From contig JADJCK010000001.1 in the NCBI GenBank assembly GCA_016703265.1, positions 1 to 64,000 on the forward strand: 64,000 bases of DNA, given 5' to 3'. Of the stretch, positions 18,202 to 26,741 are shown in pieces. The position numbers and the translations under genes were made by a program. Origin of the DNA: a bacterium. GTDB lineage: Bacteria; Krumholzibacteriota; Krumholzibacteriia; LZORAL124-64-63. The notes beneath the pieces are model-generated. The model saw only the letters and a program-made list of their open reading frames with translations, searched no databases and was not told the DNA's origin. Within the stretch, counting starts at the first letter, position 1, and each line of letters starts with the position of its first letter.

Positions 18202-18794
18202 ATCCCGCTGCACCGACCGGCGAGCTCGTGTTCCTCGGGCTCGGGAGCAACCAGGGCGATCGGCTGGGCGAACTGCGGCGAGCGGTGGCGGCGCTGGCGG
18301 CGCTGCCGCCGGTGGAGGTCATCGCGACCAGCCGGGTCTGGGAAACCGAGCATGTGGGGCCGGACGTCCAGGATCCCTATTTGAATGCCTGTGTCGCCGT
18401 GCGCACCGGACTGGCGCCCCTGGCCCTGCTCGACGCCCTGAAGGCGCTCGAGGCGGCGGCAGGCAGGATGCCGGACGGGCATCGGCGACCGCGGCCGATC
18501 GATCTCGATATCCTTCTTTACGGCGAGGCGGTGGTCAGCGAAGGTCGGTTGCAGGTACCGCACCCGGAACTGCGGCACCGGGCGTTTGTCCTGGAGCCCC
18601 TGGCCGAAATTGCCGGCGAACGGGTTTGCCCCGATTCGGGGGAGACAATCGCCGAGGCATGTGCGAAAATAAGGCGTAAACCCGGGCCGTGGGTGCGGCT
18701 GCACGACGGGGGGGACCTGCGGGAGCAGGTCCCGGGGCGCGAACAAGGAGGACCGGGGTGCTGCCCTGGCGCTATATCGTCGTCGAAGGCGTGA
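18198..18794 (+). CDS. folK: 2-amino-4-hydroxy-6-hydroxymethyldihydropteridine pyrophosphokinase (HPPK)
   Basis: Transfers pyrophosphate from ATP to 6-hydroxymethyl-dihydropterin. Signatures seen: FLGLGSNQGDR at the start, SRVWETEHVGPDVQDPYLNA, and RPRPIDLDILLYG, the metal-binding Asp pair, followed by VPHPELRHRAFVLEPLAEIA. At 198 residues it is 30 or so longer than usual. The extra tail (after about residue 165) overlaps the next gene by 37 bases and has low-complexity composition. The stop may have been lost, or the tail may be real. Confidence 0.92.
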   Translation: MNPAAPTGELVFLGLGSNQGDRLGELRRAVAALAALPPVEVIATSRVWETEHVGPDVQDPYLNACVAVRTGLAPLALLDALKALEAAAGRMPDGHRRPRPIDLDILLYGEAVVSEGRLQVPHPELRHRAFVLEPLAEIAGERVCPDSGETIAEACAKIRRKPGPWVRLHDGGDLREQVPGREQGGPGCCPGAISSSKA

Positions 18795-19402
18795 TCGGGG
18801 TCGGTAAGACCAGCCTCACCAAGCTGCTGGCGACACGGCTTGGTGGACGCCTGAACCTCGAGATCGTGGAAGAGAACCCGTTCCTCGCGAAGTTCTACCG
18901 TGACCGCGAGGCCTACGCGTTCCAGACACAGATCTTCTTCCTGCTCAGCCGATACCGCCAGCAGCAGGGACTGGGCCAGCAGGACATGTTCAATGCGACG
19001 CTGGTCTCGGACTACCTGTTCGCGAAGGACCGCATCTTCGCGAACCTGAACCTGGCCGATGACGAACTGGCCCTCTACGGCCAGTTGGCGACCATCCTCG
19101 AGCAGCGCGTGCTGAAGCCGGACCTGGTGATCTACCTGCAGGCACGGACGGAGATGCTGCAACAGCGCATCCGCTGGCGCGGCCGTTCGTTCGAGCAGGA
19201 CATGGAGCCGCAGTATCTGGAAGCGCTCAACAGCGCATACAGCTACTTTTTCCATCACTACAAGGACGCGCCGCTGCTGGTGGTCAATACCGACAACCTC
19301 GATTTCGTCAACGTGCCGGGCGACTTCGAGATGCTCTACGAGCAGCTGGCGGAGCGATTCGTCGGCGCCCGCTACTACGCGCCGGATTCGCGTCCGGCCT
19401 GA
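18758..19402 (+). CDS. Deoxynucleoside kinase (dGK/dCK family)
   Basis: Salvage kinase that phosphorylates deoxynucleosides. The 214 residues start with the P-loop YIVVEGVIGVGKTSLTKLLA and contain EENPFLAKFYRD, QTQIFFLLSRYRQQQ, VSDYLFAKDRIFA with the DRS-like site, and the lid IRWRGRSFEQDM. Specificity cannot be read safely. GTG 18758 is preceded by AAGGAGG at six bases, which decides the start. It lies between folK and panB. Confidence 0.87.
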   Translation: MLPWRYIVVEGVIGVGKTSLTKLLATRLGGRLNLEIVEENPFLAKFYRDREAYAFQTQIFFLLSRYRQQQGLGQQDMFNATLVSDYLFAKDRIFANLNLADDELALYGQLATILEQRVLKPDLVIYLQARTEMLQQRIRWRGRSFEQDMEPQYLEALNSAYSYFFHHYKDAPLLVVNTDNLDFVNVPGDFEMLYEQLAERFVGARYYAPDSRPA

Positions 19403-19435
19403 CGCGGCAGGCCGACGCCGCAGGAGAGGCCCATC

Positions 19436-20353
19436 ATGCAGGAACCGCGGCCGGCCCCGAGCCTGGACGTGTTCGCCCGGCGCAAGCGCGAGGGCCAGCC
19501 ACTGGTCGTGGTCACGGCTTATGACCTCTCGAGCGCGCTCATCGGTGCCGCCGGCGGGGCCGACGCACTCCTGGTGGGCGATTCCCTCGGCATGGTGATG
19601 CTGGGGCACGAGAGCACGTTGCCCGTGACCATCGACGACATGGTGCATCATTGCCGGGCCGTGCAACGGGCGCGCCCCGGCGTGCCGGTCATTGCCGACC
19701 TTCCGTACGGCACCTTCCATGTCTCGCCGGCCGAGACCGTGCGGGCAGGCCTTCGACTGGTGCAGGAGGCCGGCGTGCATGCGGTCAAGATCGAAGGCGG
19801 ACGGCAGCGTGCCGAGATGATCGCGGCGCTGCTCGCCGCCGAGATCCCGGTGATGGGCCATCTCGGCCTGACGCCGCAGTCGGTCAATCGGCTCGGCGGC
19901 TACCGCGTGCAGGGTCGTGGTGCCGACGCCGAGTCCCGGCTGCTGGAGGACGCCGCGTTCCTGGCGCAGGCCGGCTGTTTCGCGCTGGTGCTCGAGTGCG
20001 TGCCGGCGACACTGGCGGCGCGCGTGACGGCCGCATCGCCGATCCCGACGATCGGCATCGGCGCCGGTCCCGGCTGCGACGGCCAGGTCCTCGTCTTCCA
20101 CGACCTCCTGGGCCTGCTGCCGGGGCAGCCGCCGAAGTTCGTGCGCCGGTATGCCGATCTCGGGCGCCTGGCCACCGAGGCCGTTGCCGCCTACGCCGCG
20201 GATGTCCGCCAACGGCAGTTCCCGGGCGCGGAACACAGCTACGGCGGCGGCACGGGCGCCGCGGCGCCGGGTGCAGCGGATTCCACCGGCAGCGAATCGA
20301 CCGGCCCGGCCTACCCGGGCGGGCGTTCGGCCGGCGGGGAGCCCGCGACATGA
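19436..20353 (+). CDS. panB: 3-methyl-2-oxobutanoate hydroxymethyltransferase
   Basis: Makes ketopantoate from 2-oxoisovalerate and methylenetetrahydrofolate, the first committed step to pantothenate. Seen: LVVVTAYDLSSALIGAAGGADALLVGDSLGMVMLGHEST, with the metal-binding Asp residues, VKIEGG, GHLGLTPQSVNRLGGYRVQG and IPTIGIGAGPGCDGQVLVFHDLLG, split here only by family order. The core ends near residue 265. A glycine/alanine-rich tail of about 40 residues (SYGGGTGAAAPGAA onward) is extra. It overlaps panC by four bases. Confidence 0.95.
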   Translation: MQEPRPAPSLDVFARRKREGQPLVVVTAYDLSSALIGAAGGADALLVGDSLGMVMLGHESTLPVTIDDMVHHCRAVQRARPGVPVIADLPYGTFHVSPAETVRAGLRLVQEAGVHAVKIEGGRQRAEMIAALLAAEIPVMGHLGLTPQSVNRLGGYRVQGRGADAESRLLEDAAFLAQAGCFALVLECVPATLAARVTAASPIPTIGIGAGPGCDGQVLVFHDLLGLLPGQPPKFVRRYADLGRLATEAVAAYAADVRQRQFPGAEHSYGGGTGAAAPGAADSTGSESTGPAYPGGRSAGGEPAT

Positions 20354-21240
20354 TCGTCATGCAGGGAGCCGGCGAACTGACCGGCCTGGACGCATTGCGG
20401 AGGCCGGGGCCCCTGGTGCTGGTGCCGACGATGGGCGCCCTGCACGAGGGTCACCTGAGCCTGGTGGAGCAGGGCGCTGCACTGGGCACGGTCGTGGTCA
20501 CCATCTTCGTGAATCCGACCCAGTTCGGCCCCGGCGAGGATTTCGCCGCGTATCCGCGCGACCTGGCCTCCGACCTGGCCCTTCTGGAGGGGACTTCGGC
20601 GGCGGCGGTATTCGCGCCGGCCGTGGCCGACATGTACGGGCCGCCGGGCGAAGTCACCGTGCGCGCCGGTCGCCGCGCCGAGGGGCTTTGCGGCGCGTCG
20701 CGGCCCGGTCACTTCGACGGTGTGCTGACGGTCGTGGCCAAGCTCTTCGGGATGGTCCGGCCGGATATCGCGATCTTCGGGCGCAAGGACGCACAGCAGT
20801 GCCTGGTCATCGAGCAGATGGTTCACGACCTGCGATTGCCGGTGCGCCTGGTCGATGCGCCCACGGTGCGGGAGCCGGACGGGCTGGCGATGTCGTCGCG
20901 CAATCGCTACCTCGATCCTGCGCAGCGCGGGCGGGCGACCTGCCTGTCGCGCGCCCTGGCGCGAGGCCGGGCGCTCCTGGCCGAGGGAGTTCGCGAACGC
21001 GGCGCGATCGAGGCGGCGATGACCGGCGAACTGGCGGCGAGCGACAGCGTCGACTACGCGGCACTGCGCGTGCTGCCGGAACTGGGGGCGCCCGCCCGGG
21101 TGCCGGACGGCCGCGTGGTCCTGGCCATTGCGGCAAAGGTGGGGCCGGCCCGCCTGATCGACAATGTGGCCCTGGAAATCGGGGCCCGTGGAGTGGTCGA
21201 AACGAACCTGCTGGGCGGGGAATTCCCCGCCGGCGACTGA
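20350..21240 (+). CDS. panC: Pantothenate synthetase
   Basis: ATP-dependent condensation of pantoate with beta-alanine. Signatures over 296 residues: LVPTMGALHEGHLSLV (the HxGH nucleotide-binding site), VTIFVNPTQFGPGEDF, the GHFDGVLTVVAKLF segment, FGRKDAQQ and AMSSRNRYL. ATG 20350 overlaps the panB stop. Together with coaX at the left edge it gives a nearly complete pantothenate-to-phosphopantothenate route in the window. Confidence 0.96.
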   Translation: MIVMQGAGELTGLDALRRPGPLVLVPTMGALHEGHLSLVEQGAALGTVVVTIFVNPTQFGPGEDFAAYPRDLASDLALLEGTSAAAVFAPAVADMYGPPGEVTVRAGRRAEGLCGASRPGHFDGVLTVVAKLFGMVRPDIAIFGRKDAQQCLVIEQMVHDLRLPVRLVDAPTVREPDGLAMSSRNRYLDPAQRGRATCLSRALARGRALLAEGVRERGAIEAAMTGELAASDSVDYAALRVLPELGAPARVPDGRVVLAIAAKVGPARLIDNVALEIGARGVVETNLLGGEFPAGD

Positions 21241-21256
21241 CAGGGAGCGGATACAC

Positions 21257-22030
21257 GTGGAAGGTAGCGAGCGCGAAGCACGTATCATCGACGCGGTCGT
21301 TCTTGACGCCGTGGTTCTTGCCGCCGGCAAGGGCACGCGGATGAAGAGCGACCTGCCGAAGGTCCTGCACAAGCTGGCAGGCAGGCCGCTGCTGGACCAC
21401 GTACTCGACACGGCGACGGGCGCTGGCATCGGCCATACCGTGGTCGTGGTGGGGCACGAAGCCGAACTGGTGAAGAGGACGTGCGCGCGGCCGGGCCTCG
21501 ATTTCGCGCTGCAGCAGCCGCAGCTGGGCACCGGGCACGCCGTGCAGATGGGCCTGCCGGCGGTGCGCGAAGGCGGCTGGTGTGTCGTGCTTGCCGGCGA
21601 CGTGCCGCTGCTGCGTGTCTCGACGCTGCAACGCCTGATTGAAGGCACCGTGAAATCGGGCGCGGCGGCCACAGTGCTGACGTGCGTCGTCGAAGATGCC
21701 GGCGCCTACGGACGCATCGTCAAGGACGCTTCGGGCAAGGTTGTCCGCATCGTCGAGGCGCGTGATGCGACGCCGGCCGAGAAGGCGATCGGCGAGTACA
21801 ACAGCGGCGTGTTCTGCTTCCGCACCGCCGACCTGGCCGAGGCGCTGGGCAGCCTGAAGCCGAACAACGACCAGGGCGAGTACTACCTGACCGACACCGT
21901 GGCGTACCTTGTCGGGCGCGGCCGACCGGTGACCGCCGTGCAGACCGATGACCCGGGTGAGGTCGTCGGCATCAACACGGTGGATGAGCTGGCAGTGGCC
22001 GAGACCCTGCTGGCGACCCGGGACAAGTGA
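21257..22030 (+). CDS. GlmU-like nucleotidyltransferase, N-terminal domain only
   Basis: Sugar-1-phosphate nucleotidyltransferase that would make UDP-N-acetylglucosamine or a related nucleotide sugar. It has LAAGKGTRMKSDLPKVLHKLAGRPLL at the start, QQPQLGTGHAVQ, VLAGDVPLL, EYNSGVFCF and NDQGEYYLTD, all very close to GlmU. At 257 residues it stops after this domain; the left-handed beta-helix acetyltransferase half of normal bifunctional GlmU (about 450 residues) is absent and does not follow downstream. The acetyltransferase may be encoded elsewhere. Start GTG 21257 follows GGGAGCGG. Confidence 0.82.
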   Translation: MEGSEREARIIDAVVLDAVVLAAGKGTRMKSDLPKVLHKLAGRPLLDHVLDTATGAGIGHTVVVVGHEAELVKRTCARPGLDFALQQPQLGTGHAVQMGLPAVREGGWCVVLAGDVPLLRVSTLQRLIEGTVKSGAAATVLTCVVEDAGAYGRIVKDASGKVVRIVEARDATPAEKAIGEYNSGVFCFRTADLAEALGSLKPNNDQGEYYLTDTVAYLVGRGRPVTAVQTDDPGEVVGINTVDELAVAETLLATRDK

Positions 22031-22032
22031 CC

Positions 22033-22548
22033 ATGGAACGGCTCTGCACGCCCTGGAGGTACGGCTACGTGAGCGGCGAACGGAAAGAGGAAGGCTGCGT
22101 CTTCTGCAACCGCCTGACCGGCGGCGACCGGGAGCACTATGTCCTGTACCGGGGGCCGCGGTGGTACCTGATCCTGAACCTGTACCCGTACAACAGCGGC
22201 CACCTGCTGCTGGTGCTGGGTCGGCACGCGCAGCGGTTGGCCGACTGCACGCCGGAGGAACTGGTCGACATGGCCAGCCTGCTCAAGCTCATGGAGGATG
22301 CGCTCCAGGAGGCGTTCCGGCCCGACGGCATCAATTGCGGCTACAACGGCGGTGCCAGCGCCGGGGCGGGCATCCCGGGCCACCTGCATGTCCACATGCT
22401 GCCGCGCTGGACCGGCGACACGAATTTCATGAGCACGATCGGGGAAACGAGGGTCATGCCGCAGACCCTCGACCAGGTCCGGGAACGCCTGCAGCCGGTG
22501 GTCGAGCGGCTGGCTGCCGGCCTTCCGGGCGCGACAGGGCAGGCCTAG
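22033..22548 (+). CDS. HIT-family (AP4A phosphorylase-like) nucleotide-binding protein
   Basis: Histidine-triad protein of 171 residues. The N-terminal CVFCNRL pair of cysteines may bind zinc. NLYPYNSGHLLLVLGRH and the triad segment GHLHVHMLPRWTGDTNFM match the AP4A phosphorylase-like branch that cleaves dinucleoside polyphosphates. A GTG at 22027 overlaps the previous stop and could also be the start. Cotranscription with the GlmU-like gene is likely. Confidence 0.85.
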   Translation: MERLCTPWRYGYVSGERKEEGCVFCNRLTGGDREHYVLYRGPRWYLILNLYPYNSGHLLLVLGRHAQRLADCTPEELVDMASLLKLMEDALQEAFRPDGINCGYNGGASAGAGIPGHLHVHMLPRWTGDTNFMSTIGETRVMPQTLDQVRERLQPVVERLAAGLPGATGQA

Positions 22549-22592
22549 GCCTGGTACTTGGCCAATCACCGGTTCCGTTCCCGGGATCCGGG

Positions 22593-22601
22593 TGCTATCT
22601 T
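22593..22601 (+). promoter_or_regulatory. Extended -10 promoter element
   Basis: TGCTATCTT fits the TGnTATAAT extended -10 pattern. The -35 region is weak. It could drive the DUF4321 gene, tatA and the mrfAB-like genes, which follow closely. Confidence 0.4.
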
Positions 22602-22667
22602 GCGCCCGCGGCCGGGTCGGGGCCAACAGGGGTGCCGACGGACCGCCGCGGGGAGTGACGATCGACG

Positions 22668-22931
22668 ATGCGGAAGTCGCTGGGGACAGTGATCCTCACC
22701 CTGATGCTGGGCGTGCTGATCGGCGCGATCGTCAGCGAAGTCCTCGGCCTGTTCCTGAGCAAGGGCAGTGTGGCCGAGCAGCTCTTCGTCCGTTACGTTG
22801 CGTTCGGCCCCGAGGTCAACCACTGGAACCTCGTGATCCTCGACATCACGTTCGGGTTCCAGATCCATTTCAACCTCATGAGTGTGATCGGCGTCTTCGT
22901 CGCTTCACAGATCCTGAGGTGGTACCGCTGA
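22668..22931 (+). CDS. Small membrane protein of the DUF4321 type
   Basis: An 87-residue protein with two hydrophobic stretches: about 7-30 (TVILTLMLGVLIGAIVSEVL) and about 68-84 (NLMSVIGVFVASQI). The pattern, including a central ...FGFQIHFNLMS segment, resembles DUF4321, whose function is unknown. It is followed after 16 bases by tatA, an association that may only reflect cotranscription. Confidence 0.65.
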   Translation: MRKSLGTVILTLMLGVLIGAIVSEVLGLFLSKGSVAEQLFVRYVAFGPEVNHWNLVILDITFGFQIHFNLMSVIGVFVASQILRWYR

Positions 22932-22947
22932 GACACGGGAGGCCGTG

Positions 22948-23211
22948 ATGACTCCAGTCCTCGCAATCATGGGCAGCATCGGTTGGCCCGAAATGCTGCT
23001 GATCCTCGTCCTGGTGCTGCTGTTCTTCGGGCCGCGGCGCCTGCCGGAGATCGCCGAGGCGATGGGCAAGTCCATCCGCAAGTTCAAGAGCGCGACGCAG
23101 GAAGCATCGCGCGAGGTGCGTCGCGAACTCGACGACGCCGGCAACACGCGCCCCACCGAGACGCCGCGGGACAGCGGCGGCGAGAAGCCGCAGGGGCCCG
23201 CGCAGCCCTGA
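22948..23211 (+). CDS. tatA: Twin-arginine translocase subunit TatA/TatE
   Basis: Small pore-forming subunit of the Tat pathway, which exports folded proteins. The 87 residues consist of an N-terminal transmembrane helix (MLLILVLVLLFFGPRRLPEIA with the FGP hinge), an amphipathic helix (GKSIRKFKSATQEASREV) and a polar tail. ATG 22948 is preferred over GTG 22945 because the GGAGG site would be only two bases from the GTG. No tatB or tatC is adjacent. Confidence 0.92.
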   Translation: MTPVLAIMGSIGWPEMLLILVLVLLFFGPRRLPEIAEAMGKSIRKFKSATQEASREVRRELDDAGNTRPTETPRDSGGEKPQGPAQP

Positions 23212-23227
23212 TGATACGGAGGTCGGC

Positions 23228-25510
23228 TTGAACCTCGCGCAGCTTCTGGAACAACTGAAGGCCGACGAACGATTCCTGCGCCACGTCACCCGCTGGGAGG
23301 TCATCCCGGCGTGTCCGGCCCGCACGGTGCCGTTTCCGGATGTACTTGATCCCCGGTTGGGTGATGCCCTGCGGCGCCGGGGCGTCAGCGAGCTCTACAC
23401 GCACCAGGGCGAAGCCGTGGCCCTGGCGGCTGCCGGGCGCTCGTTCGTGGTGCCGACGCCCACCGCCAGCGGCAAGACCCTCTGCTACAACCTGCCCGTG
23501 CTCGACGCGATCCTGCGCGACCCGCAGGCGCGCGCACTGTACCTGTTCCCGACCAAGGCGCTGGCCCAGGACCAGATGCACGAGGTGCACGGCCTCGTCA
23601 CCGAACTTGGTGTCGACATCAAGACGTTCACCTTCGACGGCGACACCCCGGAAACGGCGCGCCGGGCGATCCGGAGTTCCGGGCACATCGTCGTCACGAA
23701 CCCGGACATGCTGCACCAGGGCATCCTCCCGCATCACACATTGTGGGTGAAGCTGTTCGAGAACCTGCGCTATGTCGTTGTCGACGAGGTGCACCAGTAC
23801 CGCGGCGTGTTCGGCAGCCATGTCGCCAACGTGCTCCGGCGGCTGCAGCGGGTGGCGCGCTTCTACGGCGCCGATCCCCAGTTCATCTGCTGCTCCGCGA
23901 CGATCGCCAATCCGCTCGAGCTGGCCGAGCGCCTGACCGGGTTGCCGATGGCGGAGGTCTCCGACAACGGGGCGCCGCGCGGGCTGAAGCACTTCATCTT
24001 CTACAACCCGCCGGTCATCAACCGCGAACTGGGCATCCGCGCCTCGACCATCAAGACGACGCGCGCCATCGCCGAGCGCTTTCTCGGGTGCGGGGCGCAG
24101 ATGATCGTCTTCGCCCGCAGTCGCATGCGCGTGGAACTGCTGCTGACCTACCTGGAGAAGGCTGGTCGCAAGGTGGGGATCCGTGCCGGCGAGGTGCGCG
24201 GCTACCGCGGCGGCTACCTGCCCGGCGAGCGTCGGGCCATCGAGCAGGGACTGCGCGACGGCAGCGTGCGGGCGGTGGTCTCGACGAACGCGCTCGAACT
24301 GGGCATCGATATCGGGCGGCTCGACGTCTGCATCATGGCCGGGTATGCCGGGACGGTGGCGGCCACCTGGCAGCAGGCCGGGCGCGCCGGCCGGCGGCAG
24401 AACGTGAGCGCCGTCGTGCTGGTGGCCTCGAGCAGTCCTGCCGACCAGTACATCGTCACGAATCCCGACTTCTTCTTCGGGCGCAGCCCGGAGTACGCGA
24501 CGCTCGATCCCGACAACCTGGTCGTGCAGATGAGCCACCTCAAGTGCGCGGCGTTCGAGCTGCCGTTCGCCGAGGACGAACTCTACGGCGGCAACCGGGT
24601 GACGGAGATCCTCGACTACCTGTGCTCGATGCGGGTGCTGCATCGCGCCGAGGGCCGGTTCCACTGGATGGCCGACACGTACCCGGCGGAGGATGTCAGC
24701 CTCCGCAGCGCCGCGCCCGACAATGTCGTCATCATCGACGACTCTAAGCAGGGCGGGCTCGTGATCGGCGAGATGGACCTGTTCAGTGCGCAGGAGATGC
24801 TGCACGACGACGCGATCTATATCCATGGCGCCCAGCAGCACCATGTCGACAAGCTGGACTGGGAGCGTCGGGAGGCGCACGTCAAGCCGGTACAGGTTGA
24901 CTACTACACCGACGCGCAGCGCAAGAGCGAGCTGAAGACCCTGACCGCCGACGAGGAGAAGCCGCACGGGGAAGGTGCGCTGGCCGTCGGGGAGATCGGC
25001 CTGGTCTCGAAGGTCACGGTCTACAAGAAGATCAAGCTCGGCACGCACGAGAACGTGGGGGCCGGACGGGTGCACCTGCCCGAGATGGAGATGCACACCA
25101 CCAGCTTCTGGTGGGAGGTGCCGGAATCGGCGGCGGCTTCGCTCTCGGCGCGGGGCCTGGACCTCGGGGATGCCCTGAAGGGACTGGCGCACCTGCTGGG
25201 GTGCGTGGCGCCCATGTTCATCATGGCCGACAGCGCCGACCTTCACGCGACGGCGATGATCCGCTCGCCGTTCACCGACAAGCCGACGCTGTATCTCTAC
25301 GACACCGTGCCTGGCGGCGTCGGCTTCGCCCGGCGGATCTACGAACAGTTCGACGAGATCTGCGAAGCGGCGCGGCGTCACCTCGAAGCCTGCCCGTGCG
25401 CCCACGGTTGCCCGGCCTGTGTGGGCGCCGCCGTCGACTCCGGAAGTACGGCCCGCGCCGGCGCCGCCTGGCTGCTGGCGGGACCGGCAGCTGCCGCAGC
25501 GGGCGGCTAG
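23228..25510 (+). CDS. mrfA: DEAD/DEAH-box helicase with DUF1998 domain, MrfA-like
   Basis: Superfamily 2 helicase of 760 residues. Motif I is PTPTASGKTL, motif II VVVDEVHQYRG (DEVH), motif III CSATI and motif VI QQAGRAGRRQ. The C-terminal DUF1998-type region ends in a four-cysteine zinc motif, CPCAHGCPACVG. In Bacillus subtilis MrfA (YprA) acts with the exonuclease MrfB (YprB) in repair of mitomycin C damage; the next gene is the YprB homologue, which supports the name. The TTG start at 23228 has GGAGG six bases upstream. Confidence 0.87.
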   Translation: MNLAQLLEQLKADERFLRHVTRWEVIPACPARTVPFPDVLDPRLGDALRRRGVSELYTHQGEAVALAAAGRSFVVPTPTASGKTLCYNLPVLDAILRDPQARALYLFPTKALAQDQMHEVHGLVTELGVDIKTFTFDGDTPETARRAIRSSGHIVVTNPDMLHQGILPHHTLWVKLFENLRYVVVDEVHQYRGVFGSHVANVLRRLQRVARFYGADPQFICCSATIANPLELAERLTGLPMAEVSDNGAPRGLKHFIFYNPPVINRELGIRASTIKTTRAIAERFLGCGAQMIVFARSRMRVELLLTYLEKAGRKVGIRAGEVRGYRGGYLPGERRAIEQGLRDGSVRAVVSTNALELGIDIGRLDVCIMAGYAGTVAATWQQAGRAGRRQNVSAVVLVASSSPADQYIVTNPDFFFGRSPEYATLDPDNLVVQMSHLKCAAFELPFAEDELYGGNRVTEILDYLCSMRVLHRAEGRFHWMADTYPAEDVSLRSAAPDNVVIIDDSKQGGLVIGEMDLFSAQEMLHDDAIYIHGAQQHHVDKLDWERREAHVKPVQVDYYTDAQRKSELKTLTADEEKPHGEGALAVGEIGLVSKVTVYKKIKLGTHENVGAGRVHLPEMEMHTTSFWWEVPESAAASLSARGLDLGDALKGLAHLLGCVAPMFIMADSADLHATAMIRSPFTDKPTLYLYDTVPGGVGFARRIYEQFDEICEAARRHLEACPCAHGCPACVGAAVDSGSTARAGAAWLLAGPAAAAAGG

Positions 25511-25514
25511 GGGC

Positions 25515-26741
25515 ATGGACCTGCGCCGGCGCCTTGCCCGCCTGGACCGGTTGACGCGGCGGGATGTGGTCGATCTCGATGCTGCCGACTCCCCTGACGG
25601 TGCCGTGCCGGGCACGTCGCAGGGCGCGCCGCCGGAGGCGCCCCCGGCTGAACTGGGCCTGCGCGAGGAGTCGACCGGCGCAGGCCCGTGCTGGGTGCGC
25701 GAGTGGCGCGAGGCGCCCCCGGCGGTCCCGGATGCATTGCCCGACCTGACCGGCCTGTTGTCGCGGCACGGTGACAGCCGCCCCGGGCGAGGGCAGGTCC
25801 TGCTGGTCGACACCGAGACCACGGGACTGGCCGGGGGCACCGGGACATTGGCATTCCTTGTCGGCGTGGCGTGGTGGGAAGGCACTGAACTGGTCGTCCG
25901 GCAGCTTTTCCTGCCGGGGCCCGGGCGCGAGGCCGCCCTGCTTGCCGCCCTGGCGGAGTGGGCCGCGGGCTTTGCCGTGGTCGTTACCTATAACGGCGCC
26001 TCGTTCGACCTGCCGCTGCTGCGCACGCGCGCCCTGATGAACCGGCGCACGGACCCGCTGGCCCATCTGCTGTCGTGGGACCTGTTGCCGGCGGCGCGAC
26101 GGCTATGGGGGCGCTCGCTGCCGGACTGCCGGCAGCAGACTGTCGAATCGGTCGTGTGCGGCCTCGTCCGCGGCGAGGGTGACATCGAAGGCGCCCGGAT
26201 TCCCGAGGTCTGGCGCGCCTGGCTCTCGGGCGGCGACACGGAGGAACTGCTGTGCGTCCTGCGCCACAATCGGCGCGACCTGGTCGGCATGGCCTGCATC
26301 CTCGAACGGTTGTGTGGCGAATGCGCCGCCCTGGCGGCGGAACCTGCCGCGGTCGAGGATTGGCGGCGGGCGTGGGCGCTGGCCCGCGTGGCCGAGAGGC
26401 GGCGGGACGATGCCGCCGCCGCGCGCTGGCTGGCGGCGGCCCTGGATGCCGACGGCGGCAGGGAGGCGCGGGCAGCAGGTGTGGCGTTTGCCGTCGATGC
26501 CGTGCGCATCCTCAAGCGGGCGCGCCGCTGGGAGGACCTGGAGCGCCTGCTCCACACCGAGATCTTGGCTGGCGCCGGCGTCTGGGCGCACCGCGAAGCC
26601 GCGATCCTGTACGAACACCGGCTGCCGCGTCTCGAGCAGGCGCTGCGGCACGCCGGCGAACTGGACGAACCGGGGCGCCTGGCGCGCCTGCAGCGACGGC
26701 TTGCCCGCATGGCGGGCGCAGCCATGGAGGATGAGTCGTGA
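25515..26741 (+). CDS. mrfB: YprB/MrfB-like 3'-5' exonuclease with TPR-like tail
   Basis: RNase H-like exonuclease of 408 residues. The DEDD-type motifs are visible: Exo I in LLVDTETTGLAGGTGT (about 97-112), Exo II in VVTYNGASFDLPLLRTRA, and Exo III in LRHNRRDLVGMA. The C-terminal 150 residues are helical and repeat-like (ALARVAERRRDDAAAARWL), as in YprB. It begins four bases after the mrfA-like gene and overlaps the next gene by four bases. The pairing with the helicase is the same as in the Bacillus mrfAB repair operon. Confidence 0.82.
   Translation: MDLRRRLARLDRLTRRDVVDLDAADSPDGAVPGTSQGAPPEAPPAELGLREESTGAGPCWVREWREAPPAVPDALPDLTGLLSRHGDSRPGRGQVLLVDTETTGLAGGTGTLAFLVGVAWWEGTELVVRQLFLPGPGREAALLAALAEWAAGFAVVVTYNGASFDLPLLRTRALMNRRTDPLAHLLSWDLLPAARRLWGRSLPDCRQQTVESVVCGLVRGEGDIEGARIPEVWRAWLSGGDTEELLCVLRHNRRDLVGMACILERLCGECAALAAEPAAVEDWRRAWALARVAERRRDDAAAARWLAAALDADGGREARAAGVAFAVDAVRILKRARRWEDLERLLHTEILAGAGVWAHREAAILYEHRLPRLEQALRHAGELDEPGRLARLQRRLARMAGAAMEDES

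Noticed and set aside
23084..25885. A 933-codon minus-strand frame opposite the mrfA-like gene
   Set aside because: Antisense shadow; the plus strand has all helicase motifs.
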